This document shows positions 21,401 through 26,995 of a DNA stretch of 64,000 nt, in pieces (the stretch's first letter is position 1; each line of letters begins with the position of its first letter). Both the position numbers and the translations under genes were made by a program. Below the pieces are notes generated by a model. The model was not told where the DNA came from. It was given only the letters and a program-made list of their open reading frames with translations, and did not search any database. The stretch is taken from the IMG/VR virus record IMGVR_UViG_3300010885_025649, positions 1 through 64,000 of that record; one strand, written 5' to 3'. The DNA comes from a virus.

Positions 21401-22201
21401 GGTACTTACATTAGATTAAAAGCATTAGATAATTCCGGTAGAGCTATTAAATATACCTTTATGCACTTATCTCAACTAGATGTACATAAGGGTGAACAAG
21501 TAGTAGCAGGACAGGAAATAGGTAAAAGTGGTAACTCCGGACATAGTACAGGAGCACACGTCCATATAGAAGTACAGCAAGGTAACTTGAATATAGATCC
21601 GGCAGCATATTTTGGTAAGCGCGCTGGAGTAAGTAAAGTAGCACAAGTTGTGCCTAAAGGGGAAACAAAGACTAGTAATAGTAACCAAACCCAAAGTGCT
21701 ATTGATCCTTATACCGGACAGTATAGAGGAGAAGTATATGATGGAAATACTTTAAACAGTATTAAAAGATATGTACCAACCGGTAGAGGCTATAAGTTAG
21801 ATATCCTTAATGGTTCTGAAGTAGTAGTTATAACAGATGCTAATAATAATACACAGCATCAGCATATTAATTTAGATATGAAACCTAAAGTTAATATGAG
21901 TGTAATGTCACCCACTATAGTAAGTCCAGTTAAAGCTACTCCTATAACCCCTACTAAGAAGAATAAAGTAAAGACTACTATTAAAGTAGTAGTTACACCA
22001 ACTTGTTATAAGGAGGAGATGATTAGTAGAGGGCAGATACAATTAGATACAGCTAAATCTCCTACTCCAATAAGTCATAGTGCTAAGGCTGTCATAGTAG
22101 TAAATAAAGATGGAAAGGCCAATCAAGTTATGCATGAAGAAAGAGCCACTGAATTAACAATGGCTCAATGCGGGATCCCCAATTTTCAATACAGAGCTTA
22201 A
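9473..22201 (+). CDS. Giant multidomain virion protein (tape-measure/internal type) with protease-like, lysozyme and M23 domains
   Basis: 4242 residues, by far the largest gene here. Residues about 185-300 resemble a PLD-like fold but keep only the histidine (H266) of the HxK motif. From about 500 to 3200 there are many Gly/Ala-rich hydrophobic segments with glycine-zipper spacing (about 501-543, 1238-1291, 1447-1488, 2527-2560, 2782-2812, 3139-3199), as in tape-measure or injected proteins. Pro-rich linkers flank a duplicated 40-residue unit (2855-2946). Y.S.RSPIS repeats (3248-3630) surround a caspase-like domain (H3454, C3502). C-terminal are a tail lysozyme (about 3768-3905, E3796) and an M23 peptidase (about 3930-4050; H3946, D3950, H4029/H4031). 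Likely role: DNA entry through the cell wall. No Shine-Dalgarno is visible. Its stop overlaps the convergent gene by 4 bases. Confidence 0.85.
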   Translation: MASTNEQLRALGITGEVYNTSSRSSVLFTSRGTSTKAFDRLLTNGNKITNVLQYHINPTGALGGKLVNNATNIYRANDYNSRRHPDSRIKQVPNYIEGPTRDSYTHIKLYGGTKTSMFSTSGAGGGNTQDFGEESEINLNYISPKLNNLERTFVKDYLSGNAKDQYHDKDIALYYQDYKTPGISTEEAKLINAAQKGDTINIGSATLSSNSIVGAALEAALARGAQVNIATTVDGSNTTTTARTLSHYSNLGATVFPTNVDGVILHANFLGIKYKNKPEVSLITSFRASAKAQSTYGETQTNLAIELHGAEASSINKYINSVLFKPGNGQAPSAVGIGNRLAELGNSNYLSALVNMSDAVNVLYTIQADISGDLLTRYYSANQQGLTGRARQIYLTQPIFTGEPVAEQLYYVTRGSAAPSYVKVLDTIRSSPTIYNAINGFVNQAVRPKDETAFGAFAFGFLGGQGGFFKGNENPILSILAAPARGIDNLFRTQRAPFNNGVYGALIAGSIGSITAGVIVRQRFNNNLGFIAGALIGGSIGAAMNQTPSNMFSTPGVKLMALNKANKGDLQDTNAPGPAESLIGNLFNSVQSVGLSALMYGIQSRIAPLVMDYIFQSSATTAALMNNISEDLSKMPPGTSNVSKFFRSIGVFGAKSVGLVNTIGNLNSIRRGIAIGNLGLYGSFARDLFGLDMLVQLNRPIGNATGNYTHGVEVYHKIGAENPGVLIRPGDDFRGKLDPILDKGYNIQLSTVSRDPEILRQYGRGIFRESSSSGLLGRVNKKVIAEALNTILDLNSRIHLKDGTFGLAHTTYGRAFGTVDQELTGDLNTRLNTDIESFIKTHHPTATVLEIAEIKRRIIFGNEVEINGNKVRAPTYQYLTEAGIDNIDRLFGYYRQGMNILGAIYVNPMIFALGNKPKDTSLTIKDLLAAIQEGTSNVFGLPLNLFDNDDKLKALFKSNNDEGPLKYFSSKGKAITQLFLQDASNKSISADLSTNLNTNDREVRSLRGFFGKESSALGEKIALLGAENKLALRGLAGLKLLGMTLPLTLVGLALGDQPGNSLTTATTMLFDQLQNGPSLYGSKLLGGLAKVGGINQDYFTGGVKPALGFSLNPFYLKRAGIATNPNGTPLMYSDGTYQYVDKGRDWKEDLQLTGQLSLEIGGGLLAYNAIKHGVGLATDLADLKAGGTRSLERIIGSRLNRLAGETVLPALALLTFGAVDTAVDSLVQKVSPYGVNYGMSFMLLSGVAGAGIGAVFNKDSGRIKAGAKGAVGGLLLGAVATMIAEFATTLGVDAIRGAAGLISGRPIDDAVMNNTVEGSLRNTYRYALSIGDMAGAIRARAEMQSMGFYIDNSNSRLSHSIATQLGTTPVAQNAISLNIDNSGAVIPTLSFQLPLLGFGVNLESPVKFAFRSNQQLLLARDPDQNYSKVYEGGLVLPQQLGMPNMLGMGLGAIAGIAAKGAFTRFGLPAIVPMALGGLIGGFGFNAYNSLTNKDKPKQGSLSIEYNSGNDLEKLMLGYTAIAPILVSSQLISGAFINTGIGLANSSTNELVQKAGGTLIGLGYKISTNPIVSAARMMGGHANNLVGGQWGLFNNTYGLINRDRGIPVIPLNDKLPGGKIPERSVTHLPAFLVKGIGKTVKYAAAYMLLSNMFDLNKTIPLGNGNTIPTLFSPTAALITGTYASLKYGPRLLPEGSIKEFANIIGGSRSRALTSMFAVIGATALYTLSAQTTNGIPTPRKSVAALNNIASIPFIGNPLAKITDFFYGVSRNASIQDRYTVIPTVFGGIRTGTNTNSLLTGDFGSPIVRKRGGAGLITSDITTALSSGSFSGLLYLGAAQNTTLTITGNQGSSFTKMGNYTLPRNSYVQMIFQGADLSYAYNLLPSGDKAQKQRALARFNVIKNAGPNPKNILKALNTQRPGFSQQDYRTSSPLFSSATLKAVHSELILAALKQRQFVTEYILKNPSEDITSYLDSLGVDKMLNGIGALSKQVILPVRGNFYWNRTAVGGPVGAGPTGHPYFIGGGEVDTSAQLTLQNFNYNSLQTVQNAAANDKALTIFNLGLISLSGLILAGPLLGNLFTNASRRTNIDRYVAEGGGQRSMINIGAYNTERGGNQLLAKVALSGAGDSNLGTLAYLGGLPIYHTDVIPGSYKTAYDNVSKNISELYVGDAQRKLNTIDRNNIASVKEFAELIHGKLTDLRNSMFTGSENITNELNARPDIVAKFDPHRDRNRLAKISELDKVLAGLRADIDSAVDPHRLLEKTLSRREPFRDVSAAGVFKLMGFEVDPGGNTLARMATWFGERIPGAKSIYDFIRPNKLTKAARAEDPLRLHTMSSAESDRILNGLGVKESERIKASIFTDVENQVAGKTALRIMGSTGAGVIGTLQNLAITSMFLDVGDSRRSMVYRENQATTALETTSLFLGTHMATQVLTTGGKAAYELATTGTMNRVGLVAMFANPEVSWLPGLFIAGATMFGPTVLDWMDHMGVPGIKGFKQGVGSNLERAANWADKGLNTNQSVGSTSLGFAALTALTIFTAGGGFIAAGVAGGVVAAANSLANKGTKATPAQQLANTLQAIQNIPGIGPNVIRPIWEKANDLFESTYQTLANQIRGGLQADPKSFWWGVAEGIVEGSSGRNLFEDRTKINSAQSMFLSGYYRGSPLFSVNNRDYKALGYDANYQKFLADTHEQEQSRLNTDTLISTRILHKTVLNGIAYSGDYQDEVFANRLMGGSQGRIFTKGSRAIDNLLMLSITSRAEDTQWVFGSVYNRAVERETIKNSGVAIGAMLLPTLGAMATLGGAGYIASRAAKRGRPPSSGGLTEPEAPKPNLPDPPNQGVLLEERPASQRRVLTQAEQTHDFLIWRNETAEGKIAYKNHGVHARGIYNKLYGVTGHQSSEAYVKPLMGNEAQHDYRLWLQTAEGKAATIEGKGSFDDYFDLFGFKGHQPKPSPQPVIQNKLNPEQYLESAKLAATRPSVQGPAKNPTTSPLSTPTAPLAAPISTPVAPVVNQLQPPSDVTTTPLTLETTPHTPITNRRSYTLGEHTQGLGGLVLGVGLVATAWSFREAQMTNFKDTDADTNLFISSAGVATQLLGGKAGVIGNTILGIGMIGLQAKVAAENQWKNQEANANVVGIGSNILGNLAGFTALSAVAEGLGGVAGIAAGVGATTGLAAAAVPIAIGAAILGGAALIGATAEWIGKGIYNNVTKPQPVSQVSKPVTVSNKYVNVAPVYKNPVSNNIQVDKTNTDYISVYHSNRSPVSTRVHLANTGSPPISDYVGMYHSNRSPISSKLSLPKPVPHIAEYVSKYSSSRSPISSKLPLTKVTSSPIIKYQSTRNPTSTRINLSNPISSFIDRPAHFNNLNPAEYVSKYVSNRSPISTKINQHKTNTLGSVSNTKHINTNPYYAVIAHVDDDRINSNLIDTRQLTSLNQLKETLVSIKHKANGQHVILDLDTHGIEGRGFAFTKTAHGKTTVSAMSAKYLNRQLYEAGFKKDDITVILETCNAYFSYNSSKSGFKATSKSDIEKAESRINSSKATATLLDTNKETPIEYKMYGRRSGNYEYLALAQYVGNVELQGPANRTEIVEVHGNYKGSVDTNYPLTFLNIHDQIIASINSNYIEQYPSGRSPVSTKHSKNIFQNIFEFFFGKPVAADTLKDPSNWLTNSQYTALTKTAGASKLEQRVNKSLPALNTKGTPLQSIQKKPNTLDYIQSATMNFFDQIKEDFNYILNRVGSGLNKIGNGIGHAISNSVDGIGKLFGKSSQTFDQQSPTLMANLMRDFSLTKEQAAGIVGNLGHESAGLQAGIHHIGSTSSNAGIGWAQWVGPRRKAFEQYLTMTNQKATDANANYGFLKQELMGQYRSAIKEVRKQSTVHNSMVVFEKIYEGAGIKNYASRERYANRALATLGSISTTATVSNNSEALFPIVGYSSLTAPVRGQFGTQRPGHVHQGTDYGIPVGTGLVAPLNATVSEAGSNSSMGTYIRLKALDNSGRAIKYTFMHLSQLDVHKGEQVVAGQEIGKSGNSGHSTGAHVHIEVQQGNLNIDPAAYFGKRAGVSKVAQVVPKGETKTSNSNQTQSAIDPYTGQYRGEVYDGNTLNSIKRYVPTGRGYKLDILNGSEVVVITDANNNTQHQHINLDMKPKVNMSVMSPTIVSPVKATPITPTKKNKVKTTIKVVVTPTCYKEEMISRGQIQLDTAKSPTPISHSAKAVIVVNKDGKANQVMHEERATELTMAQCGIPNFQYRA
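18035..18310 (+). repeat. Duplicated 40-residue unit in the giant protein
   Basis: Two imperfect copies, residues 2855-2895 and 2907-2946. Both follow the plan [EA]Q.HD[FY].[LI]W..[ET]AEGK.A...G and end in G[VF].GHQ. They lie between two proline-rich linkers. They may form a small helical binding module; function unknown. Confidence 0.7.
19214..20364 (+). repeat. Six Y..Y.SNRSPISTK peptide repeats around the protease-like domain
   Basis: Consensus Y[IV]..Y.S.RSP[IV]S[TS][KR]. Five copies fall within residues 3248-3385, and the sixth, YIEQYPSGRSPVSTK, starts at residue 3617 on the far side of the caspase-like domain. Copy four is degenerate (KYQSTRNPTSTR). Spacing is irregular, so these look like short linear motifs in a flexible linker and not a folded tandem repeat. 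Confidence 0.75.
19673..20193 (+). other. Caspase-fold (clan CD) cysteine protease-like domain inside the giant protein
   Basis: Residues about 3401-3573. A hydrophobic strand VILDLDTHG ends in the His-Gly dyad (H3454-G3455). A second strand ITVILETCNAYFS ends in a cysteine (C3502) 48 residues later, the spacing and strand context of clan CD peptidases (caspase, gingipain, CHAT). The N-terminal strand YYAVIAHVDDD and the intervening helix LNRQLYEAGF also fit. Catalytic activity and homology are inferred from motif order only. Confidence 0.55.
20774..21622 (+). other. Tail lysozyme plus M23 endopeptidase module of the giant protein
   Basis: Residues about 3768-3905 match the phage tail lysozyme type: MRDFSLTKEQAAGIVGNLGHESAG with a probable catalytic E3796, then GIGWAQWVGPRR. 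Residues about 3930-4050 are LytM/M23: APVRGQFG, then HQGTDYG (H3946, D3950), GKSGNSGHSTGAHVHIE (H4029, H4031). The glycosidase-plus-peptidase pairing resembles phi29 gp13 in concept and would open a local hole in peptidoglycan during entry. Confidence 0.85.
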
Positions 22202-23544
22202 AGTCCTTGTTTAAGGAGACCTAATAAATCAGGAGTTTCCTTAAGAGCTTTAAGAGCGGCGACCTTTCTATCTAAAGGTACTCCTTCCATATAATCAATA
22301 GTTCTAGTTAAGAACTTATCAAGTTTATCTTTTCTGGCAACTCTTTCAGTAATATCTAAAGCTTGTTTAAGAATCGATCTAAGCTCTTTAAAGAAAGTTA
22401 ATAAGATTTCATTAATATCTGCACCTTTATTAGTTAAAGTAGACTTCTCATCAAACTTAATATTAGGATCATTTAATAATTGTTCTAAATAGTTATAAAC
22501 ATTATCATAACTATCTTGTAAATTATTAATAATATTAAAGACATCTCGCTGATGATACATCAATTTAAACTTATCTGGTAAAGATCTATAATAAGCCAAC
22601 CAAGTATTTATAGAATTAGATGAAAGTCTTAATTGCTCCCCAATATTAATATTAGATATATGCAAGCTTTTTAATCTCAGCACTTCTGCGCCAAGACCAA
22701 GATTCTCAACAACAACTGCTTCACCATAAGGTTTAGGTTTAATATCAGAATCACCTACTAATTGATTAGCAACTCTAGGATCAGGAACACCTTGTATACC
22801 ACTAGGAATAACATAAGCATTAGTAAGCTCTAAAGACTTTTCTATAGGTGCTGGATTATAAGATACTCCTGGAGGTGTTATATGTAATGACTGCTCTGTA
22901 TTAGATTTAATATAAGACAAAACCTCCAGTTTAATTCCTGGGATTTCTGTATCTAATACATCCAGCATATTCTCCATACACTGTTCAACACGATTAATCT
23001 CATCTAGTTTAACAATAACTTTATCTGCTAAATCATAAATAGCTCTAATCTCTTCTTGATATTTAAGCCAAAGTTGCGGGCGCGTAAGACCAAATTGATC
23101 TTGAATAACTTCAGTTCTATACTTTAACATAAGAACTAATTGAGTTAGGCGCTCGCCAAATTCTTGTATATTTTGTCCTCTCACAAACATTCTCCGATAA
23201 CAGTAGGGGATATCCCACCATCTTTTATAATAGCGTAAATCTCTAAATGAATGTGGATTATCAAATCTAATAGTAGTATATTCAGGAGCACCTATAACAG
23301 CCCAGTTATAAATAGTTTCTATCGGTACTGGATAGTTATATGGATAGCGCTTTTTATCTAAGCGTTTACCAATAAGAGGCCACCATTCAACCATTCTCCA
23401 ACTATCACCATATAACCTAAATGGGCGGCGCCTAACAAACCTTTTATTCCTATCAACTTGAGTAGATATAGGATCATGTAATGCACGATCCTTTTTAGTC
23501 CACTTAAGTTGTTTATTTAATACACCACTTCTAAGTAGGCCCAT
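22198..23544 (-). CDS. Hypothetical 448-residue protein
   Basis: Unrecognised. The N-terminus is strongly basic and aromatic (RFVRRRPFRLYGDSWRMVEWWP), suggesting nucleic acid or membrane contact. The middle has an Asp/Glu-rich helix region (YQEEIRAIYDLADKVIVKLDEI), and the C-terminal 150 residues are predicted helical. It is the last gene of the minus-strand block and follows the small HTH gene after two bases, so the two are probably one unit transcribed from the promoter candidate near 23930. It converges tail-to-tail with the giant gene. Confidence 0.55.
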   Translation of the reverse strand: MGLLRSGVLNKQLKWTKKDRALHDPISTQVDRNKRFVRRRPFRLYGDSWRMVEWWPLIGKRLDKKRYPYNYPVPIETIYNWAVIGAPEYTTIRFDNPHSFRDLRYYKRWWDIPYCYRRMFVRGQNIQEFGERLTQLVLMLKYRTEVIQDQFGLTRPQLWLKYQEEIRAIYDLADKVIVKLDEINRVEQCMENMLDVLDTEIPGIKLEVLSYIKSNTEQSLHITPPGVSYNPAPIEKSLELTNAYVIPSGIQGVPDPRVANQLVGDSDIKPKPYGEAVVVENLGLGAEVLRLKSLHISNINIGEQLRLSSNSINTWLAYYRSLPDKFKLMYHQRDVFNIINNLQDSYDNVYNYLEQLLNDPNIKFDEKSTLTNKGADINEILLTFFKELRSILKQALDITERVARKDKLDKFLTRTIDYMEGVPLDRKVAALKALKETPDLLGLLKQGL

Positions 23545-23546
23545 AG

Positions 23547-23897
23547 TTAATCATCTGAAAGCCAAGGAAAGTAATCTAGTTCTTCTTCTGGAGCAAGTTC
23601 TGGATAAGCTATGTGTGCCATAATAATATCACAAGCTCTATCAAGTTTTCTCTTAATAGTACTGTAATCTACATTTAAGATGGCCGCAATTTCTGTCCTG
23701 GATTTATTAGAGGTATACCAACTTCTAAGAATATCTGCGATATAACTATCACTTTTAACTAGCTTTTGCATAGCCGCTTTAATTTGTTGGGGAGTATAAA
23801 CTGTATTAGTATTAGGATCAGTATAAGATTTATGATAGGGAAAATCATGTCTAATATATTTTAGAAAGTTATCCCGCTCAAAATGTGGACATGGCAT
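23547..23897 (-). CDS. Small HTH protein, sigma-70 region 4-like
   Basis: 116 residues. Residues about 65-100 read as a helix-turn-helix: SRTEIAAILNVDYSTIKRKLDRA, the plan of sigma-70 region 4 or ArpU-type late regulators. Upstream residues (TPQQIKAAMQKLV..SYIADILRSWY) form supporting helices. An acidic tail ends the protein. A Shine-Dalgarno AAGGA lies before the ATG, and the start sits inside an inverted repeat. It could be a late-transcription activator or a sigma-like factor; a small terminase subunit is an alternative because those also carry an HTH. Confidence 0.6.
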   Translation of the reverse strand: MPCPHFERDNFLKYIRHDFPYHKSYTDPNTNTVYTPQQIKAAMQKLVKSDSYIADILRSWYTSNKSRTEIAAILNVDYSTIKRKLDRACDIIMAHIAYPELAPEEELDYFPWLSDD

Positions 23898-23959
23898 ATA
23901 ATAAAATCCTTACAAATGTAATGTAATTTTATTATATACCAGATTAAATATTTAGTAAA
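23896..23959 (-). promoter_or_regulatory. Candidate sigma-70-type promoter and 12-bp inverted repeat before the HTH gene
   Basis: On the minus strand a TTTACT hexamer (23954-23959) is followed after 17 bases by a perfect TATAAT (23931-23936). A perfect inverted repeat has arms at 23896-23907 and 23926-23937. One arm covers the -10 box, the other the start of the HTH gene, so the product might bind here. Motif spacing is seen; autoregulation is inference. Confidence 0.5.
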
Positions 23960-24966
23960 GGATGACATTTATGTAACATAGGACACTTTACACAAGGGCT
24001 ATTATAATCAGAAGGAGCTTCTTTAATAAAACGCTTGTTAATAATATCCGTAATATATTTAGATCTATTATAGACAATATCTAAAGCTATTTGTGGTTCT
24101 ACCGGAGCAATATAATTACTACCGGTCTTAGCATTATTAATGGAAATAAAATCAGGCCAATCCCCAGTCAGTTTAAACCATGCGTACGCATAGATATTTA
24201 ACTGACTATTATGTTGAACCAAAGAGGTATTAGTAGTATCCTGCCCGGTTTTATGATCCACAATAACAATTTGACTATTATGATTCCTAGCAACTAAGTC
24301 TATAACTCCAGAGATATAAGTATTAGGTTGATTAGGCCACTCAACTAAATTCTTATAAGTACCAGTTTCATCTCTAGTAGAGAATGCTATCTCCACCATT
24401 CCGGGTATAGTTTCTTTATACCAACTAGGATGTTTATATTTCTTTAAGATATAATGACATTCACCAATTACATCTGTAAGAGCTATATTAACAAACTTAA
24501 CTTGTCTGGCAGCACGTTGATTAACAGAATTCCTGAGTACATCAATACCTTCTGCAATTAAAGCAGACTTCCAATCAGTGGTTTGAGTAGGAACTTTAGA
24601 AACAGGCCGCGCCGGCCCTTCTTGTTTACCATTCCCTTTATTTCTAATAGCATCTTTACCCAGATAATCTTCAGAAGCTCTTACATATAAGTTAGATAAC
24701 TTATCAATAATTGCTAAGATGTCTGGTTCAAGTTCACTAAGATTCTCTTCTTTAAGATATACTGGGAGATATCTATAGAAGCCTTCTTCAGGAGTTTTAT
24801 AGAAGTCTAAGTAAAGACCTTCTAAAGCCCCGTGGATAAATGTCCCCAATTCAAAATAAGATTCTGCAGAAGAAGGTACTACTTTGTCTATATAAGAATA
24901 TTTATAAAGCTCACCACATTTTCTATAAGTATCAATAGCCGAGTGACTAAATGTTGATAATTTCAT
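23944..24966 (-). CDS. RecB-like PD-(D/E)XK nuclease with C-terminal Fe-S cysteines
   Basis: The N-terminus LSTFSHSAIDTYRKCGELYKY is the typical opening of RecB/Cas4-type PDDEXK proteins, which is why I start at ATG 24966. The frame continues back to an ATG at 25047 that overlaps the upstream gene. The nuclease core has GVIDLVARN (catalytic Asp), IVIVDHKTG (DxK) and QLNIYAYAW (QxxxY motif). Together with the early cysteine in YRKCG, the C-terminal C..C.....C cluster (SPCVKCPMLHKC) suggests a 4Fe-4S cluster as in Cas4/AddB. Likely an exonuclease in recombination or host DNA breakdown. Neither candidate start has an obvious Shine-Dalgarno. Confidence 0.8.
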   Translation of the reverse strand: MKLSTFSHSAIDTYRKCGELYKYSYIDKVVPSSAESYFELGTFIHGALEGLYLDFYKTPEEGFYRYLPVYLKEENLSELEPDILAIIDKLSNLYVRASEDYLGKDAIRNKGNGKQEGPARPVSKVPTQTTDWKSALIAEGIDVLRNSVNQRAARQVKFVNIALTDVIGECHYILKKYKHPSWYKETIPGMVEIAFSTRDETGTYKNLVEWPNQPNTYISGVIDLVARNHNSQIVIVDHKTGQDTTNTSLVQHNSQLNIYAYAWFKLTGDWPDFISINNAKTGSNYIAPVEPQIALDIVYNRSKYITDIINKRFIKEAPSDYNSPCVKCPMLHKCHPLLNI

Positions 24967-25015
24967 TGTATTTAATTTAGAAGTAGATATACTACTTCTA
25001 GCATTAAATAGCTGC

Positions 25016-25495
25016 TTAAACAAGACTTTTAAATTCATCCGGGACATTCACTATAATATTTGAAGATTTTAATATATTTGGATTAATCATATAAACAATA
25101 GGTCTACGTTTATTACTTTGAATAGTATTAATATAAAACCTAGATTCTTCTTGATCTATAGGACCAATATAACCCAAAGCTGCTTTGTTATTAACTAATT
25201 GCGGCGGGGGTATAAAAGAGTATTTAGCTTTCATATTATTATTAATCCACACAAGTCCATCCGGAAATGGAGATTTATATAAACTAAATACAATGCCACA
25301 TATAGGAACAGTCTTAAGAATAGCAATAACTTCTGCTTTCCTTAAGACCCCTATACCATATTTGAATTTTGCTTGAGACATATTTCTATTACATCTAACC
25401 CAACCAGTCTCAGTAAGTGTTTTAGATACTATAGGAGGTTCTGTACTTAAAAGAAAGATCCCCTTACTATTTGTAATATGATAAACTATTTGCAT
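25016..25495 (-). CDS. Hypothetical protein
   Basis: Unrecognised 159-residue protein between a PDDEXK nuclease and a resolvase-like gene. It has a beta-rich N-terminal half (GIFLLSTEPP, GIVFSLYKSPFPDGLVWI) and no clear catalytic or metal-binding motif. It overlaps the upstream gene by about 10 bases, so it is translated with the nuclease cluster. Its function is open. Confidence 0.5.
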   Translation of the reverse strand: MQIVYHITNSKGIFLLSTEPPIVSKTLTETGWVRCNRNMSQAKFKYGIGVLRKAEVIAILKTVPICGIVFSLYKSPFPDGLVWINNNMKAKYSFIPPPQLVNNKAALGYIGPIDQEESRFYINTIQSNKRRPIVYMINPNILKSSNIIVNVPDEFKSLV

Positions 25496-25971
25496 GTTGT
25501 AAATTCATACTCACAATGGGCACATTTATACACAGCTACTTTAGAAGTTTCAACTTCAAGACCAACAACAGCAGTACATTTAGGACAGACTAATCCAGAA
25601 ATAGTATGAGACTGCCCTAAATAAGCTGTAGCAAATAAACGTAATAAGTATTGCCAATCAATAATAGCAAGTTCACCAGATTCTCCAGCAACTTTGCTAA
25701 TAATAACCAAATTCAACTTACCATTATCTGTATATTTCTCAGCGCAGTCTCTAAATAATGTATGATGCGCATGACTTTGCCGGTACTTACAATCAATAAC
25801 AACATCCGGCATTTCTTTCAACGCATCTACATCATGAATAGATTGCGACTTATCTGTTCTGACAATTCGGCGCGCACTCTTAAATCCCTTAAGCTTAAGA
25901 TCCTTTGATATCTTTCTCTCCAGGCATTTCCAGCTATCGGACTGGTTACCACTTTTAGTTAACTTGGGCAT
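25486..25971 (-). CDS. Resolvase/restriction-like PD-(D/E)XK endonuclease with zinc ribbon
   Basis: 161 residues from ATG 25971 (a GTG eight codons upstream is also possible). The order SWKCLERKISKDLKLKGF, RRIVRTD, HDVDAL, then PDVVIDCKYRQ fits a small PD-(D/E)XK fold: an N-terminal helix with Glu, an Asp-Val and a D-x-K strand. The C-terminus carries CPKC..YKCAHC, a zinc ribbon. Such proteins are annotated as Holliday-junction resolvase-like or HJ/very-short-patch-type nucleases. It belongs to a minus-strand recombination cluster with the RecB-like nuclease. Confidence 0.65.
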   Translation of the reverse strand: MPKLTKSGNQSDSWKCLERKISKDLKLKGFKSARRIVRTDKSQSIHDVDALKEMPDVVIDCKYRQSHAHHTLFRDCAEKYTDNGKLNLVIISKVAGESGELAIIDWQYLLRLFATAYLGQSHTISGLVCPKCTAVVGLEVETSKVAVYKCAHCEYEFTTCK

Positions 25972-25999
25972 GTAAATACTTATCACTAAACTCACACTA

Positions 26000-26200
26000 T
26001 CACAGATATCTAATTTCGTCTACTACTAATAGTAAATAATTATTATTGGGATGTTTTAGTTTAAGTTTATTAATAAGAAAGATCGCTTCTTGAACATCTA
26101 CTTTCCATTGAATATCTGAATAGCTGGGTTTAGATTTATGAGAACTAACCCTAGCTATCATATATTTCTTAGTATTAGGTCCCAGTACTTCCGAATCCAC
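26000..26200 (-). CDS. Small hypothetical protein
   Basis: Unrecognised 66-residue protein overlapping the end of the dUTPase gene by 26 bases. It has a basic N-terminal half and a hydrophobic C-terminal strand (NNYLLLVVDEIRYL). Overlap on one side and a gap of about 30 bases on the other support it being a real translated gene, but no motif is visible. Confidence 0.45.
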   Translation of the reverse strand: MDSEVLGPNTKKYMIARVSSHKSKPSYSDIQWKVDVQEAIFLINKLKLKHPNNNYLLLVVDEIRYL

Positions 26201-26693
26201 CTAAGCCTCGTTGTGTTGCAGGTAATCCCTCTGGTTGCTCTACTAATTGTAATGTGGTTTGAAGTTGGGGAATAGGAATTAACTGTGCAATCCTTTCACC
26301 TTTCCTAAAAGGAATTGGATACATGCCATGATTAATAGCCGCTATCATAACCTGATTTCTAAAATCACAATCGATCACGCCTATTTCATTTCTTAATCCA
26401 AATAAGAAGTTAAGAGCTACAGAACTTCGGGGCACTAACATAGTCCAAGCTAATTGCTCAGGAGCAATAGTAATACCCGTAGGGATTAATTGCTTCTCAT
26501 ACTTATATCTACGATATAATACACCTTCAAATGATAATGGTTCAAAGGATTCATCTATTACAGCTTTAAGTTGTGATGTAGGCCAGATAACAGTATCTTC
26601 TGCAACACAAAGATCAAAGCCGGCATCAGTATCATATTTTCTATATAGTTGATTTACAGGGCAATTAGGTAGCTTTTGAAAATAAATAATCAT
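26175..26693 (-). CDS. dut: dUTPase (trimeric dUTP diphosphatase)
   Basis: 172 residues. All five dUTPase motifs are in order: DAGFDL, PRSSVAL, GVIDCDFRNQV, KGERIAQLIPI and the C-terminal RGLGGFGSTG arm. It hydrolyses dUTP to dUMP and pyrophosphate, lowering uracil incorporation and feeding dTMP synthesis. The motif 3 aspartate (GVID) is intact. A 4-base overlap joins it to the upstream 101-residue gene. The uracil-DNA glycosylase gene at 44276 fits the same uracil-exclusion strategy. Confidence 0.95.
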   Translation of the reverse strand: MIIYFQKLPNCPVNQLYRKYDTDAGFDLCVAEDTVIWPTSQLKAVIDESFEPLSFEGVLYRRYKYEKQLIPTGITIAPEQLAWTMLVPRSSVALNFLFGLRNEIGVIDCDFRNQVMIAAINHGMYPIPFRKGERIAQLIPIPQLQTTLQLVEQPEGLPATQRGLGGFGSTGT

Positions 26694-26995
26694 TTCATAT
26701 CCTCAAGATCATCAATAAAATTAATAACTTTAGTAGCACGTTCATAAGTATAAGATAACCTAGCATAAGTTACACTAGCCGGATTCTTAAGAACACTAAC
26801 TAGAATCCAATCCGGGAATACAAAATGTATATATTGATGTTTAGGAATAAAGTCAAAAGTTATAGCAGAATATTTCTTATTTAATTCTAAGACATCTTCA
26901 ATAGATGTAACATAATAGGCATATACTGAATCTATTTTAGTAGAATCAGGATAGAATACTTCTATAACATCTTGTAATAATTTAACTTCAATCAT
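26690..26995 (-). CDS. Hypothetical protein upstream of dUTPase
   Basis: Unrecognised 101-residue acidic protein with 4-base overlaps at both ends (metallophosphoesterase before it, dUTPase after it), so it is part of a tightly coupled operon. Alternating beta strands (YQYIHFVFPDWILVSV) and a C-terminal acidic helix (INFIDDLEDMK) are all that can be seen. Confidence 0.5.
   Translation of the reverse strand: MIEVKLLQDVIEVFYPDSTKIDSVYAYYVTSIEDVLELNKKYSAITFDFIPKHQYIHFVFPDWILVSVLKNPASVTYARLSYTYERATKVINFIDDLEDMK

Noticed and set aside
22195-22205. Transcription terminator between the convergent giant gene and the early block
   Set aside because: The two genes overlap by four bases and no stem with a T-run was seen.
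23547-23897. Calling the HTH gene a terminase small subunit
   Set aside because: The HTH is closer to sigma region 4 in pattern, and the gene is 17 kb away from terL on the opposite strand.
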